DNA of 61,168 nucleotides from Bryobacteraceae bacterium (lineage in GTDB: Bacteria; Acidobacteriota; Terriglobia; Bryobacterales; Bryobacteraceae): positions 5,475 to 66,642 of the forward strand of contig JABAQT010000035.1 of NCBI GenBank assembly GCA_019187195.1, given 5' to 3'. The notes under the pieces were generated by a model. The model had not been told where the DNA came from, did no database searches, and saw only the letters and a program-made list of their open reading frames with translations. Each line of letters begins with the position of its first letter. Position 1 is the stretch's first letter. Positions 10,512 to 18,222 of this stretch are shown piece after piece. The position numbers and the translations under genes are program-made.

Positions 10512-11849
10512 ATGCCCGCGCCGCCTCCGATCCGGCTGAAGCGCACGCTGACGCTGGGGCAACTGATTGTGATGGGGATCATCTTTGTGCAGCCCACGGC
10601 CCCCATGCCTCCGTATGGAGCGATCCATGTGGTGGGCAAGGGACATGTGGTGACGACGGTTCTCATCGCGATGTTCGCGATGTTGTGCACCGCCGTCAGC
10701 TACGGGCGGATGGCCCGGGCGTACCCGTCGGCGGGCTCCGCTTACACGTACGTGGGCAACGAGGTGCATCCGGTTCTTGGTTATCTCACCGGATGGTCGA
10801 TGCTGCTCGACTACGTGGTGAACCCGTTGATCTGCACGATCTGGTGCGCAAGCGCGGCGCACGATCTGTTTCCGGCCGTTCCCGGTTGGATAGCGGTGGC
10901 GCTTTTCGCCTCGTTGTTCACGGTGATGAACCTGCGAGGGATACAGGCGACGGCGCGCACCAACCAGGTTTTGACGCTGGCGATGGGAGTGGTGATCTTG
11001 TGGATGATCGTGGCGTCGCTGCACTATATACTTTCCATTCCGAACCTGGCGGCGGTGGCCTGGGTGCGCCCGTTCTACGATCCACAAACATTCTCACTGA
11101 AGAACATTTCGACGGGCACATCGGTGGCGGTGCTGACTTATATCGGCTTCGACGCGATCTCGACGTTGAGCGAGGAGGTGCGGAATCCGAGGCGGAACAT
11201 TCTTCTCGCCACGGTGTATACGTGCCTGATTATCGGCGCGCTTTCGGCGGTCGAGGTGTACGTGGCGCAGATGGTATGGCCAGGGACGGAGCCGTTTCCG
11301 AACAACGACACGGCGTATGTGCATATCGCGCGGCGGGCGGGCGGGGAGGCGCTGTTCCACGTGATCACGTGGACGCTGGTGGTGGCGACGATCGGGTCCG
11401 GGGCGGGGGCGCAGCTTGCGGGGGCGAGGCTGTTGTACGGAATGGGGCGGGACAACACGATTCCAAGAAAGATTTTCGGATCCTTGAGCCCGAAAACATT
11501 GATTCCGGCGAACAATGTGATCCTCATCGGCGGGGCATGTCTCATCGGGGGACTGGTGATGAGCTACCAGTTGGGGGCGGAATTGCTGAACTTCGGGGCG
11601 CTGATCGGGTTCATGGGAGTGAACCTGAGTTCGCTGCTGCGCTACTGGATTCGCGGCGCGGAGCGTCACTGGACGCACCTCATCACGCCGCTGGCCGGGC
11701 TGCTGGTGTGTTTCTATCTGTGGATCAGCCTGAGCCACATGGCGCAGGTGGCGGGATGGATCTGGCTGATTACGGGCGTGGTTTATGGGGCCTGGAAAAC
11801 GTCCGGGTTCCGCAGAGACATGCCGCGTTTCGAGGAGACGGCGGAGTAG
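10512..11849 (+). CDS. APC superfamily amino acid/polyamine permease
   Basis: A 445-aa inner-membrane transporter with about 12 predicted helices. It resembles APC-family importers of amino acids or polyamines: the N-terminal LKRTLTLGQLIVMGIIFVQPTAP segment, GSAYTYVGNEVHPVLGYLTGW in helices 2-3, and GFDAISTLSEEVRNPRRNI after helix 6 are typical. Substrate cannot be fixed from sequence; putrescine- or glutamate-type importers are the nearest subgroup I can suggest. ATG 10512 has a CACAAT -10-like box 10 bases upstream and no Shine-Dalgarno. The 3' end overlaps the convergent exonuclease gene by 67 bases. Confidence 0.92.
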   Translation: MPAPPPIRLKRTLTLGQLIVMGIIFVQPTAPMPPYGAIHVVGKGHVVTTVLIAMFAMLCTAVSYGRMARAYPSAGSAYTYVGNEVHPVLGYLTGWSMLLDYVVNPLICTIWCASAAHDLFPAVPGWIAVALFASLFTVMNLRGIQATARTNQVLTLAMGVVILWMIVASLHYILSIPNLAAVAWVRPFYDPQTFSLKNISTGTSVAVLTYIGFDAISTLSEEVRNPRRNILLATVYTCLIIGALSAVEVYVAQMVWPGTEPFPNNDTAYVHIARRAGGEALFHVITWTLVVATIGSGAGAQLAGARLLYGMGRDNTIPRKIFGSLSPKTLIPANNVILIGGACLIGGLVMSYQLGAELLNFGALIGFMGVNLSSLLRYWIRGAERHWTHLITPLAGLLVCFYLWISLSHMAQVAGWIWLITGVVYGAWKTSGFRRDMPRFEETAE

Positions 11850-12715
11850 GCGGCGCGCGGGGCGAGGCGGGGGATGCCGAGGCGGCGGCAATAATCCGGG
11901 AACTCGGGCCGCGGCCCTTTCCATTCGAGTTCGTCCGTGGATGCAAACACGGGCACGACGGTTCGAAGGGTGGCGAGATCGCGGAAGAGAAGGGCGTCGT
12001 CCCACTGGGTGAACAGTACCTCCGACAGGGCGCGGGCTCCGCGGATGGAGGGAGGCCATTGGCGCCAGTCCTTGGGAATACGCTCGAAGTGAAGGTAGTG
12101 GGAGAGCGCGCGGGATGCCGCCTTGGGTCCCCACCCGGGCAAGCCGGGGTAGCCGTCGGCGGAGTCGCCGACGGCGGCGAGGTAATCGGGGATGGACTCG
12201 GGCGGGACGCCCCACTTGGCGATGACGGCGGTCTCATCGCGAAGAATGCCGCGGCGGCGATCGAGTTGGACAACGCGGGTTCCGGCGACGCACTGCGCCA
12301 GGTCCTTGTCGGGGGAGCATATGAAGACCTGATGGACGGCGGCATCGCAGGCGGCGCGCGAGGCGGCGGAGGCAAGAGCATCGTCGGCTTCGTAGCGGAC
12401 CATGGGCCAGACCCGGACGCCCATCATGGCGAGGGCTTCCTCGAGGATGGGGAATTGGGAGAGCAGGGGACCGGGGACTCCAGCGGAGGTCTTGTAGCCG
12501 GGGTAGAGTTCGTTGCGGAAGGATTCGACCACGTGATCGGTGGCGACGCCGATGTGAGTGGCGCCGTCTTCGAGCATTCCGAGGATGGATTGGAGGACGC
12601 CGCGGACGGCTCCGACTTCGTTTCCCTGCTGGTCGAGCGCGGAGGGGACGGCAAAGAAATAGCGGAAGAGTTCGTAGGTTCCATCGACAAGATGCACATT
12701 CATTCGCGGCGGCAC
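11783..12715 (-). CDS. 5'-3' exonuclease (Pol I N-terminal/FEN family)
   Basis: A stand-alone structure-specific nuclease of 310 aa related to the N-terminal domain of DNA polymerase I. Metal-binding acidic motifs are visible: VDGTYELF at the N-terminus, YEADDALASAAS near residue 110, CSPDKDLAQ near 135 and the helix-three-turn-helix region GDSADGYPGLPGWGPKAAS near 185. Such proteins remove RNA primers or flaps. An alternative start is Met5 (ATG 12703). The gene is divergent from the DUF1080 gene with a 20-base gap, and its 3' end overlaps the permease gene end; the last roughly 35 residues beyond the nuclease fold may be a poorly conserved tail. Confidence 0.9.
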   Translation of the reverse strand: MPPRMNVHLVDGTYELFRYFFAVPSALDQQGNEVGAVRGVLQSILGMLEDGATHIGVATDHVVESFRNELYPGYKTSAGVPGPLLSQFPILEEALAMMGVRVWPMVRYEADDALASAASRAACDAAVHQVFICSPDKDLAQCVAGTRVVQLDRRRGILRDETAVIAKWGVPPESIPDYLAAVGDSADGYPGLPGWGPKAASRALSHYLHFERIPKDWRQWPPSIRGARALSEVLFTQWDDALLFRDLATLRTVVPVFASTDELEWKGPRPEFPDYCRRLGIPRLAPRAAYSAVSSKRGMSLRNPDVFQAP

Positions 12716-12723
12716 TCCTCATC

Positions 12724-12729
12724 TACAAT
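12724..12729 (+). promoter_or_regulatory. -10 box for possible leaderless DUF1080 mRNA
   Basis: TACAAT lies so that transcription would start at about 12736, the A of the ATG. No good -35 box is visible at 16-18 bases upstream, and no ribosome-binding sequence is present. The region also contains the start of the divergent exonuclease gene. Confidence 0.4.
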
Positions 12730-12735
12730 AGACGC

Positions 12736-13356
12736 ATGAAGCTACTCGTTGCCGCGCTGCTGGTTGGTGTTTCGCTCGACGCCGCCGGCTGGAAGACTCT
12801 TTTTAACGGAAAGGATCTCGACGGCTGGAAGATGGTGGGGCCGGGGAGCTTCAGCGTGGAAGAAGGGATGCTCAGGACGCACGGCGGGATGGGGCTGCTC
12901 TATTACACGGGAGAGAAGTTCGGGAACAGCACGATCCGGGTGGTGTTCAAGACGACCGGAGATCGCGACAATTCCGGGGTATTTATCCGGCTGCCGGAGC
13001 AGCCGAAGGATCCCTGGTACGGAGTGCACAACGGATATGAGGTGCAGATCGACGCCGCCGGGGACGAGTGGCACTCGACCGGAGCGATCTATTCGTTGAG
13101 CAAGGTGACGGCGCGCAATCAGAAGCCGGTGAACGAGTGGAACACGATGGACATCATTCTCAAGGGGCAACTCACCACCGTTGTGCTCAACGGGAAGAAG
13201 GTCAACGAATTCAGGGGTGACCAGCCGGTTCCCCCGCGCAAGCAGTGGTACGAGCCGGTGAGGGGGCCGCGTCCGGACGAGGGCTACATCGGGTTGCAGA
13301 ATCATGACGGGCGGTCGGCCGTGTACTTCCGGTCGATCAGCGTCAAGCGGGACTGA
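12736..13356 (+). CDS. secreted DUF1080 (3-keto-disaccharide hydrolase-like) protein
   Basis: A DUF1080 protein of 206 aa with a short signal peptide (MKLLVAALLVGVSLDAAG) and a concanavalin-like beta-sandwich covering almost the whole mature chain. Family hallmarks are the start WKTLFNGKDLDGWKM, the core DNSGVFIRLPEQ and the end GYIGLQNHDGRSAVYFRSISVK. Members have been linked to hydrolysis of 3-keto-glycosides, working with Gfo/Idh/MocA oxidoreductases such as those at 41009-47496; whether this copy has that activity is inference. It has no Shine-Dalgarno, and a TACAAT box ends seven bases before the ATG, so the mRNA may be leaderless. Confidence 0.9.
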   Translation: MKLLVAALLVGVSLDAAGWKTLFNGKDLDGWKMVGPGSFSVEEGMLRTHGGMGLLYYTGEKFGNSTIRVVFKTTGDRDNSGVFIRLPEQPKDPWYGVHNGYEVQIDAAGDEWHSTGAIYSLSKVTARNQKPVNEWNTMDIILKGQLTTVVLNGKKVNEFRGDQPVPPRKQWYEPVRGPRPDEGYIGLQNHDGRSAVYFRSISVKRD

Positions 13357-13372
13357 CGGCCGGCCCGGCGCG

Positions 13373-14557
13373 CTAAGGATTTTCCGCGAGAGCGATCACG
13401 GCCATGCGTCCGTCGGTGGTGAGGGTGTCCCCAGTGGCGTTCGACAGTTGTTTGGGTACGGCCGGGCGATCCACGTAATAGACGGTCCGCACCTTGCCGG
13501 TGTAAGTGAGATCGGAGACGACTTTGTCGCGTTCGTCATCGATGCGGGAGACGACGCGATGGATGAAAGTCCGGTCCTGCCTGGAGAACGAGATGCCGTT
13601 GTCGTGGGTGGAAGAGGCGACCCAGACAGGCGAGCCATTGTAGCCGGCGGGACGCGCAAAGATACGCAGGTGATGGCGGCGGGCGAAAGTATCGAACTGT
13701 TTTTCCCAGTTCATGTCCGGCTTTCGGCCATCGAGCAGCAGGGACGACATGGGAGCTTCCTTATAGCCGCGGTCCTCGACAAGGGCGCGGAAGGTTTCAA
13801 AGCCGGAATCGCGGTTGGTGTCGAGGGCCAGGGTCCAGCCGGCCGCGCGGAAAGCGGCTTCGATCTGTTCGCGGGTTCCAAGGAACATGAGGTTTGTAAT
13901 ATCGCTCGGCTTAGGCGGCTTTTCGGCGATGGTTTGGAACGGCTGGGCGTTGACGAGATCAATGAGAGGTTGAGGCGGGACGGCGGGGTTCCAAACCGCT
14001 GGTCCGGGGGCTCCGTTCCAGTCCACGTTCGCGAGGACTCGAACGGTCAGTTCGACGCCCGCATCCATGAGGATTTCGGAGTCCGGCTCCTCGAAAAGGG
14101 ATTTCTTGATGTTTTCGAGGAAACCGCCCCACTTTTGGCCGATTTCCCGATCGAGCATCGCGGAGTAGGTTTCCGAAGCGACAATCCCGAGTATGTTTCC
14201 ATTGGCGTCTACTTTTTCCCGGGCGTTGTCCACACCGGCGACGATTGTCTTGATGTTCACCGTGTTTCCGGAGCCGGCGAGGGAGTCGAAATCGAGGAGG
14301 AGGAGGGCGCGTCCGGTAGCGCTCGGGGCGGGCGTGGCTGTCTTCACTGTTCCATTGAGTAGGGTTCCGGGCCAGACGATGATCCGCCCGCCGTTTCTGA
14401 CGGGGGCGATGACCTCGGCCTGGATGGGATCGCCGGCTTTGGATATCGCGCTGCCCACCCTGGTTTTCAGCCGGACCGAAATTCCGGCGCCGGCGTCGAT
14501 GGTGGCGGCGTGAACGTGACAGGGCCAGAGGGCCAGGAGGAGAGTGGCGGTTTTCAT
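13373..14557 (-). CDS. secreted LssY C-terminal domain protein
   Basis: An exported protein of 394 aa. After a signal peptide (MKTATLLLALWPCHVHA) an N-terminal beta-rich region (about 18-150; DAGAGISVRLKTRVGSAISKAG, VWPGTLLNGTV) resembles the small beta-barrel found in TrbI-like and other envelope proteins. The C-terminal part (about 210-390) matches the LssY_C domain: LMFLGTREQIEAAFRAAGW, then RHHLRIFARP, GSPVWVASSTHDNGI and IDDERDKVVSDLTYTG. The function of LssY_C is unknown. It starts two bases after the DUF4337 gene end, so both are one minus-strand unit, divergent from the sigma-factor operon. Confidence 0.8.
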   Translation of the reverse strand: MKTATLLLALWPCHVHAATIDAGAGISVRLKTRVGSAISKAGDPIQAEVIAPVRNGGRIIVWPGTLLNGTVKTATPAPSATGRALLLLDFDSLAGSGNTVNIKTIVAGVDNAREKVDANGNILGIVASETYSAMLDREIGQKWGGFLENIKKSLFEEPDSEILMDAGVELTVRVLANVDWNGAPGPAVWNPAVPPQPLIDLVNAQPFQTIAEKPPKPSDITNLMFLGTREQIEAAFRAAGWTLALDTNRDSGFETFRALVEDRGYKEAPMSSLLLDGRKPDMNWEKQFDTFARRHHLRIFARPAGYNGSPVWVASSTHDNGISFSRQDRTFIHRVVSRIDDERDKVVSDLTYTGKVRTVYYVDRPAVPKQLSNATGDTLTTDGRMAVIALAENP

Positions 14558-14559
14558 GG

Positions 14560-15090
14560 TCAGGGCGCCAGGTAGCCGGAGGCTCCGATGACGGCTCCCA
14601 ATACGGCGGCGAGCACGCCTCCGATGGGAAACAGTCTTTTTCTGGAGACGAAGTAGAGCGACGTCATGACGAGGCCGATTTCGAGGAGTCCTTCGCCCAG
14701 GTCAAAGCGCAGGGCGCGCGACTCGGCGGCTTTGCTCGCCGCCTCTCTTTCATTTGCTTTCTCTTGAATTCCAACGGATTCCTTGTCATAGCGCTGTAGC
14801 TCGGAGGCGTAGCGCTCGAGCATTGCCGGGGCTTGCGGGCTGGCTGCGCCGAGCACGCCTACGATTTCGCGGCCGAGTTCAACGGAGTGATATTTCATTC
14901 GCTTGGCCTGGTAGAACGACCACTGATCGTTGGCGGCGGAGCGCTCCATGACCGCGGCAGCGTGCGCGCGGTGGGAAGAGATGGTGACGATGGCGAGAAC
15001 GACGGCGATGACACCGGCAAGGACGCCGACTCCCTGGCCGAAGGGGTCGTGGTGTTCTCCCTCTTCGTGATGCACTTCCAGTTCCGGCAA
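14560..15090 (-). CDS. DUF4337 domain membrane protein
   Basis: A DUF4337-family inner-membrane protein of about 176 aa. A His/Glu-rich N-terminus (EVHHEEGEHHD) precedes one membrane helix (VGVLAGVIAVVLAIVTIS) and the family-typical segment AVMERSAANDQWSFYQAKRMKYHS; a helical stretch and two C-terminal membrane segments (near 125-145 and 152-172) follow. There is no ATG at the expected N-terminus; TTG at 15090 or GTG at 15075 are the best starts, the latter preceded by a GGAA-containing sequence. The longer open frame to 15357 would run into the sigma-factor gene and has no family likeness. Function unknown. Confidence 0.75.
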   Translation of the reverse strand: MPELEVHHEEGEHHDPFGQGVGVLAGVIAVVLAIVTISSHRAHAAAVMERSAANDQWSFYQAKRMKYHSVELGREIVGVLGAASPQAPAMLERYASELQRYDKESVGIQEKANEREAASKAAESRALRFDLGEGLLEIGLVMTSLYFVSRKRLFPIGGVLAAVLGAVIGASGYLAP

Positions 15091-15185
15091 TACCGCCAGT
15101 TTAGGCGGGAGGCGAGAGCGGAACAATCGCCCGGGGAGGACTAGACAGGCGGCCGTCGAAAGGCTATGAAGCGATGAAAAAATTC

Positions 15186-15214
15186 GCAACCTTCCCTTGC
15201 GCGGGCAGTAATCT
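15186..15214 (+). promoter_or_regulatory. candidate promoter of the ECF sigma operon
   Basis: GCAACC (15186-15191), similar to the AAC-containing -35 element of ECF sigma promoters, is followed after 17 bases by TAATCT (15209-15214). Transcription from here would give a short leader to the GTG start at 15244. Autoregulation is common for ECF operons but not shown here; the assignment is tentative. Confidence 0.3.
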
Positions 15215-15243
15215 GCTATGAACGGACGGGACGGAACAGCAGA

Positions 15244-15816
15244 GTGGCGCAGCAGACCGACGATCAATTGATGGACCGGGTGAGGGATGGCGACGTGGAT
15301 CAACTCGCGACGCTTTTCGAACGCCATCACCGTCTGCTTTACCGGTTTTTTCATCATTTATGCGGGCCGGGGACGCTGGCCGAGGATCTGACGCAGGAGG
15401 TGTTTTTCCGCATGTTGAAGTTTCGCGGCACGTTTCATGCGGGCAGCCGGTTCAGTCCGTGGATGTACCAGATTGCGAGGAACGTGCACGTGGACCAGAT
15501 GCGGAAGAAGCAGGCGGAGATGCCGCTGTTTGACGAGCGAACGGAGCGCGAGTTGGAGGTGGTGGATCCGGCATTGCCCGCCGAGTGGCGTCTGATGCGG
15601 GGGAGCGACCTGGCGATACTGCGCAAAGCGCTGATGCAACTGCCGGCGGACCGCAGGGAGTTGCTGGTGCTGAGCCGGTGGCAGAACCTGCGCTATGAGG
15701 AGATCGGGGCGATTGTGCAGTGCGACGCGGCGGCGGTGAAGAGCCGGGTGTTCCGGGCGATGAAGCAGTTGAGAGAGATTTTCTTTCGGATGTCGGGAAG
15801 GAAGGCGGCGTCATGA
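15244..15816 (+). CDS. ECF-type RNA polymerase sigma factor
   Basis: A sigma-70-family ECF sigma factor of 190 aa. Region 2 covers about 20-90 (LATLFERHHRLLYRFFHHLC, LAEDLTQEVFFRMLKF, FSPWMYQIARNVHVDQMRK) and region 4 about 125-180 (LMQLPADRRELLVLSRWQNL, YEEIGAIVQCDAAAVKSRVF), joined by a short acidic linker without region 3. The start is GTG at 15244, with GGAAC about ten bases upstream. Its stop overlaps the anti-sigma gene by ATGA, so the two proteins are translationally coupled. It would be held by the membrane anti-sigma factor until an unknown envelope signal releases it. Confidence 0.93.
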   Translation: MAQQTDDQLMDRVRDGDVDQLATLFERHHRLLYRFFHHLCGPGTLAEDLTQEVFFRMLKFRGTFHAGSRFSPWMYQIARNVHVDQMRKKQAEMPLFDERTERELEVVDPALPAEWRLMRGSDLAILRKALMQLPADRRELLVLSRWQNLRYEEIGAIVQCDAAAVKSRVFRAMKQLREIFFRMSGRKAAS

Positions 15817-16613
15817 CTTGCGAGCAGGCGGCGGAGCGGATGGTGGACCGGTGGGTGAGCGGGATCGATGAGGCCGAGCGGGTGGAACTCGATGCTCACC
15901 TGTCGGAGTGCACGGAGTGCAGGGAGGAGCAGGAGACGTTGAGCGTCCTGTGGGATGCGATGGGCGACCTGCCGCTGGAGGCTCCGGGCCGGAACCTGCG
16001 CGCGGGCTTCCATCAGGTGATGGATGCCTACCGGTTGGGGCAGGCGGAGCGCGAGGAGAGCAAGGCCGCGGCGAGGATGACGGCGCGGGCGGGATGGCGG
16101 CCGGTGGCGATGGCGGCGGGCGTGGCGCTGGTGTTCGGATTGACGGCGGGCCACTTGTATACGGCGCGGAACAGGGATGAACAGACGATATCGCGGTTGA
16201 ACGCGGAGATGAGACACATGCGGCAGTTGACGGCATTGTCCCTGCTGCGGCAGCAATCGGCGAGCGACCGTTTGCAGGGGGTGAGCTACGGCGCGCGCAT
16301 GGAGCCGGTGGGCGATGAGGTGCTGACCGCGCTGCTGCGTACGTTGAACCACGACCAGAATGTGAATGTTCGGCTGGCGGCGGTGGATGCGCTGCGGCAG
16401 TTTTCCCATGAGGCCCGGGTGCGGGAGGGGCTGAGGGAAGCCATGCTGGGGCAGCGTTCGCCGCTGGTGGAGATTGCCCTGATCAACTGGGCGCTGGACA
16501 CGAAGGACTACGAGTCGGTGGAGACGATGGAGAAGCTCGAGAAGGAAAAGGACCTGCATCCGGCGGTGAGAGAGCGCGTGGCGAGGGCGTTGGAACGTCT
16601 GAAGATGAATTGA
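15813..16613 (+). CDS. membrane anti-sigma factor with zinc-finger and HEAT-like domain
   Basis: A partner of the preceding sigma factor, 266 aa. The N-terminal ZAS-type zinc-binding domain has Cys3, His29, Cys33 and Cys36 (HLSECTEC), expected to hold the sigma factor in the cytoplasm. One membrane helix follows (about 92-112; RPVAMAAGVALVFGLTAGHLY). The periplasmic part has a short coiled-coil (ARNRDEQTISRLNAEMRHMR) and HEAT-like repeats (NVNVRLAAVDALRQF, SPLVEIALINWAL), which could sense an envelope partner. ATG 15813 overlaps the sigma stop and follows GGAAGGAAGG, a strong Shine-Dalgarno. The DUF4097 gene starts eight bases after its end. Confidence 0.9.
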   Translation: MTCEQAAERMVDRWVSGIDEAERVELDAHLSECTECREEQETLSVLWDAMGDLPLEAPGRNLRAGFHQVMDAYRLGQAEREESKAAARMTARAGWRPVAMAAGVALVFGLTAGHLYTARNRDEQTISRLNAEMRHMRQLTALSLLRQQSASDRLQGVSYGARMEPVGDEVLTALLRTLNHDQNVNVRLAAVDALRQFSHEARVREGLREAMLGQRSPLVEIALINWALDTKDYESVETMEKLEKEKDLHPAVRERVARALERLKMN

Positions 16614-16621
16614 GGCGAAGT

Positions 16622-17416
16622 ATGGGGAGCGTACGAATTGCGGTGATGGCGGCGTTGTTTGGGACGCTGCTGGCGGCGCAGGAGCGGATCACGGTTCCGT
16701 TTTCGGATCCCGACGGGCCGAAGCGGCTGACGGCGAGCCTGTTGCGGGGCGGCATTACCGTGAAGACGCATGCGGGCAAGGACGTGGCGATCGAGGCGAG
16801 CGGGGGGCGCGTGGGCAGGGGGACCCCGCCTCCGGGCATGCACCGCGTAGATGGGGGAGGATTGGGGCTGACCGCGGAGGAATCGAACAACACGGTCCGG
16901 ATTTCCGCATCACCGGGTAGGAGGGCTGACCTTGTGATCTATGTTCCGGTGGACACCTCGGTCAAGCTGAACACGGTGAACAACGGAAACATCACGGTGG
17001 AGGGGGTGAGTGGAGAGATCGACGTCAACAGCCTGAATGGAGACGTCACCGTGAAGGATGTATCCGGAGCGGTGGTGGCGCACGCGTTGAACGGAAAGCT
17101 GATTGTGTCGCTTAGCCGCGTGCCGCCGGATAAGACGATGAGTTTCAGTACGCTGAACGGCGACGTGGATGTAACTCTGCCCGCGGACACGAAGGCGAAC
17201 GTGAAGATGCAGTCCGAGCATGGCGACATTTTCACGGATTTCGACATCACCATGAAGGCGAGTTCGGCGCGGCAACCCGTGCGGGAGACGGGGGAGGACG
17301 GCAGGGGGCATCGCATTCGATTTGACCGGGCAATGTATGGGAGCATCAACGGCGGCGGGCCGGAGTTTCAGTTCACGACATTGAACGGGACGATTTACAT
17401 CCGGAAGAAGAAGTAG
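16622..17416 (+). CDS. secreted DUF4097-like beta-helix protein
   Basis: An exported protein of 264 aa with a signal peptide (SVRIAVMAALFGTLLAAQ) and a repetitive beta-helix body of short strands ending in Asn/Gly turns: VKLNTVNNGNITVEGV, IDVNSLNGDVTVKDV, VAHALNGKLIVSL, FSTLNGDVDVTLP and FTTLNGTIYI. This is the DUF4097 type often encoded after ECF sigma/anti-sigma pairs. ATG 16622 is chosen because GAGG lies six bases upstream; an in-frame TTG at 16610 overlaps the anti-sigma stop. It probably belongs to the sigma operon and may be the envelope component the system monitors or produces; function unknown. Confidence 0.85.
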   Translation: MGSVRIAVMAALFGTLLAAQERITVPFSDPDGPKRLTASLLRGGITVKTHAGKDVAIEASGGRVGRGTPPPGMHRVDGGGLGLTAEESNNTVRISASPGRRADLVIYVPVDTSVKLNTVNNGNITVEGVSGEIDVNSLNGDVTVKDVSGAVVAHALNGKLIVSLSRVPPDKTMSFSTLNGDVDVTLPADTKANVKMQSEHGDIFTDFDITMKASSARQPVRETGEDGRGHRIRFDRAMYGSINGGGPEFQFTTLNGTIYIRKKK

Positions 17417-17419
17417 CGC

Positions 17420-18154
17420 TCAGTTTGCAAGCAGGGAGAGGGCGCGGCGGGCTTCGCGGACGCCGGAGGGGTCGGGTAGGATTTCGAGGACGGCTTGGCC
17501 TGTCCGGACGGTTTCGCCATTCGGGACGAGCTGGCGGCCCACTGTTCCGGGGACTCCGGCGGCTATGTCCTGACCGCCGATGCGGGCGACAACGGTGACC
17601 GCCTTGGCGATGTCCCGGGGCTGAATACGGAATTCGACCTGCCCGGAAAGCTCCGCGGTGACGGTATAGGGGGCGAGGATTCGAGTGAGTTCCGCGCGCG
17701 CGGCGGGGTCGTGGAAGTTGGCGAGGCTGAGGGCGGCGCGGCGGCGGACCATGGGGGCGGGATCGCGGAGCAGGGAGAGCAGGGCCTGATGAAATTCCGG
17801 GGAGGAGGGATCTTCACCCATGAACCAGGCAACGGTCCGGCGGAGGTCCGTATCGGGGTGTTTCGCCAGCGCGAGCACACGCGGGTAGTAAGGCCGCATG
17901 GTCTGGTCGTTGCGGCTCAGTTTTTCTCCCATTTGCAGGAGCATTTGCGTGGCGTGCGCGGGGCGTACGGGGAGGGCGAGCGCTTCCGTGACCCGGGCCG
18001 GGTCGAGGGACCAGCCGAACCAGGTGAAAAACCAGAAGAAGAAAGGCCCCACCAGGAGCAGCGAAGCGGCGGCGACACCCACCAGCACGAGCCTTTGAGG
18101 GGTTCCTTTCGGCGGCAGAAGACGGGGGAAAACAACGGCGCGCGTCATGGCCAT
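17420..18154 (-). CDS. membrane protein with HEAT repeats and barrel-sandwich-like C-terminus
   Basis: A 244-aa protein with an unusual layout: an N-terminal membrane helix (about 21-44; LVLVGVAAASLLLVGPFFFWFF), two or more HEAT repeats (about 98-160; DTDLRRTVAWFMG, APMVRRRAALSLANF), then a beta-rich tail (about 185-228) like the biotinyl/lipoyl barrel-sandwich hybrid (GVPGTVGRQLVPNGETVRTGQAVLEIL shape). There is no lysine at the hairpin tip where biotin or lipoate would attach, so the tail is probably structural, as in HlyD-type adaptors. The gene is convergent with the DUF4097 gene, three bases apart. ATG 18148 is an equally good start. Function unknown. Confidence 0.75.
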   Translation of the reverse strand: MAMTRAVVFPRLLPPKGTPQRLVLVGVAAASLLLVGPFFFWFFTWFGWSLDPARVTEALALPVRPAHATQMLLQMGEKLSRNDQTMRPYYPRVLALAKHPDTDLRRTVAWFMGEDPSSPEFHQALLSLLRDPAPMVRRRAALSLANFHDPAARAELTRILAPYTVTAELSGQVEFRIQPRDIAKAVTVVARIGGQDIAAGVPGTVGRQLVPNGETVRTGQAVLEILPDPSGVREARRALSLLAN

Positions 18155-18222
18155 CTGAGTGCTTCGATCGGAGGAAAGGGGCGAATGCTGTAGAGTTCAC
18201 CGGGCTATGCTGAAGTTACCGG

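Noticed and set aside
10685..12739. Open frame of about 684 codons on the plus strand
   Set aside because: Overlaps the permease in another frame and then runs antisense to the exonuclease; glycine-rich without motifs.
15174..15221. 15-codon frame upstream of the sigma factor (MKKFATFPCAGSNLL)
   Set aside because: No Shine-Dalgarno, and it coincides with the candidate promoter; too short to support as a leader peptide.
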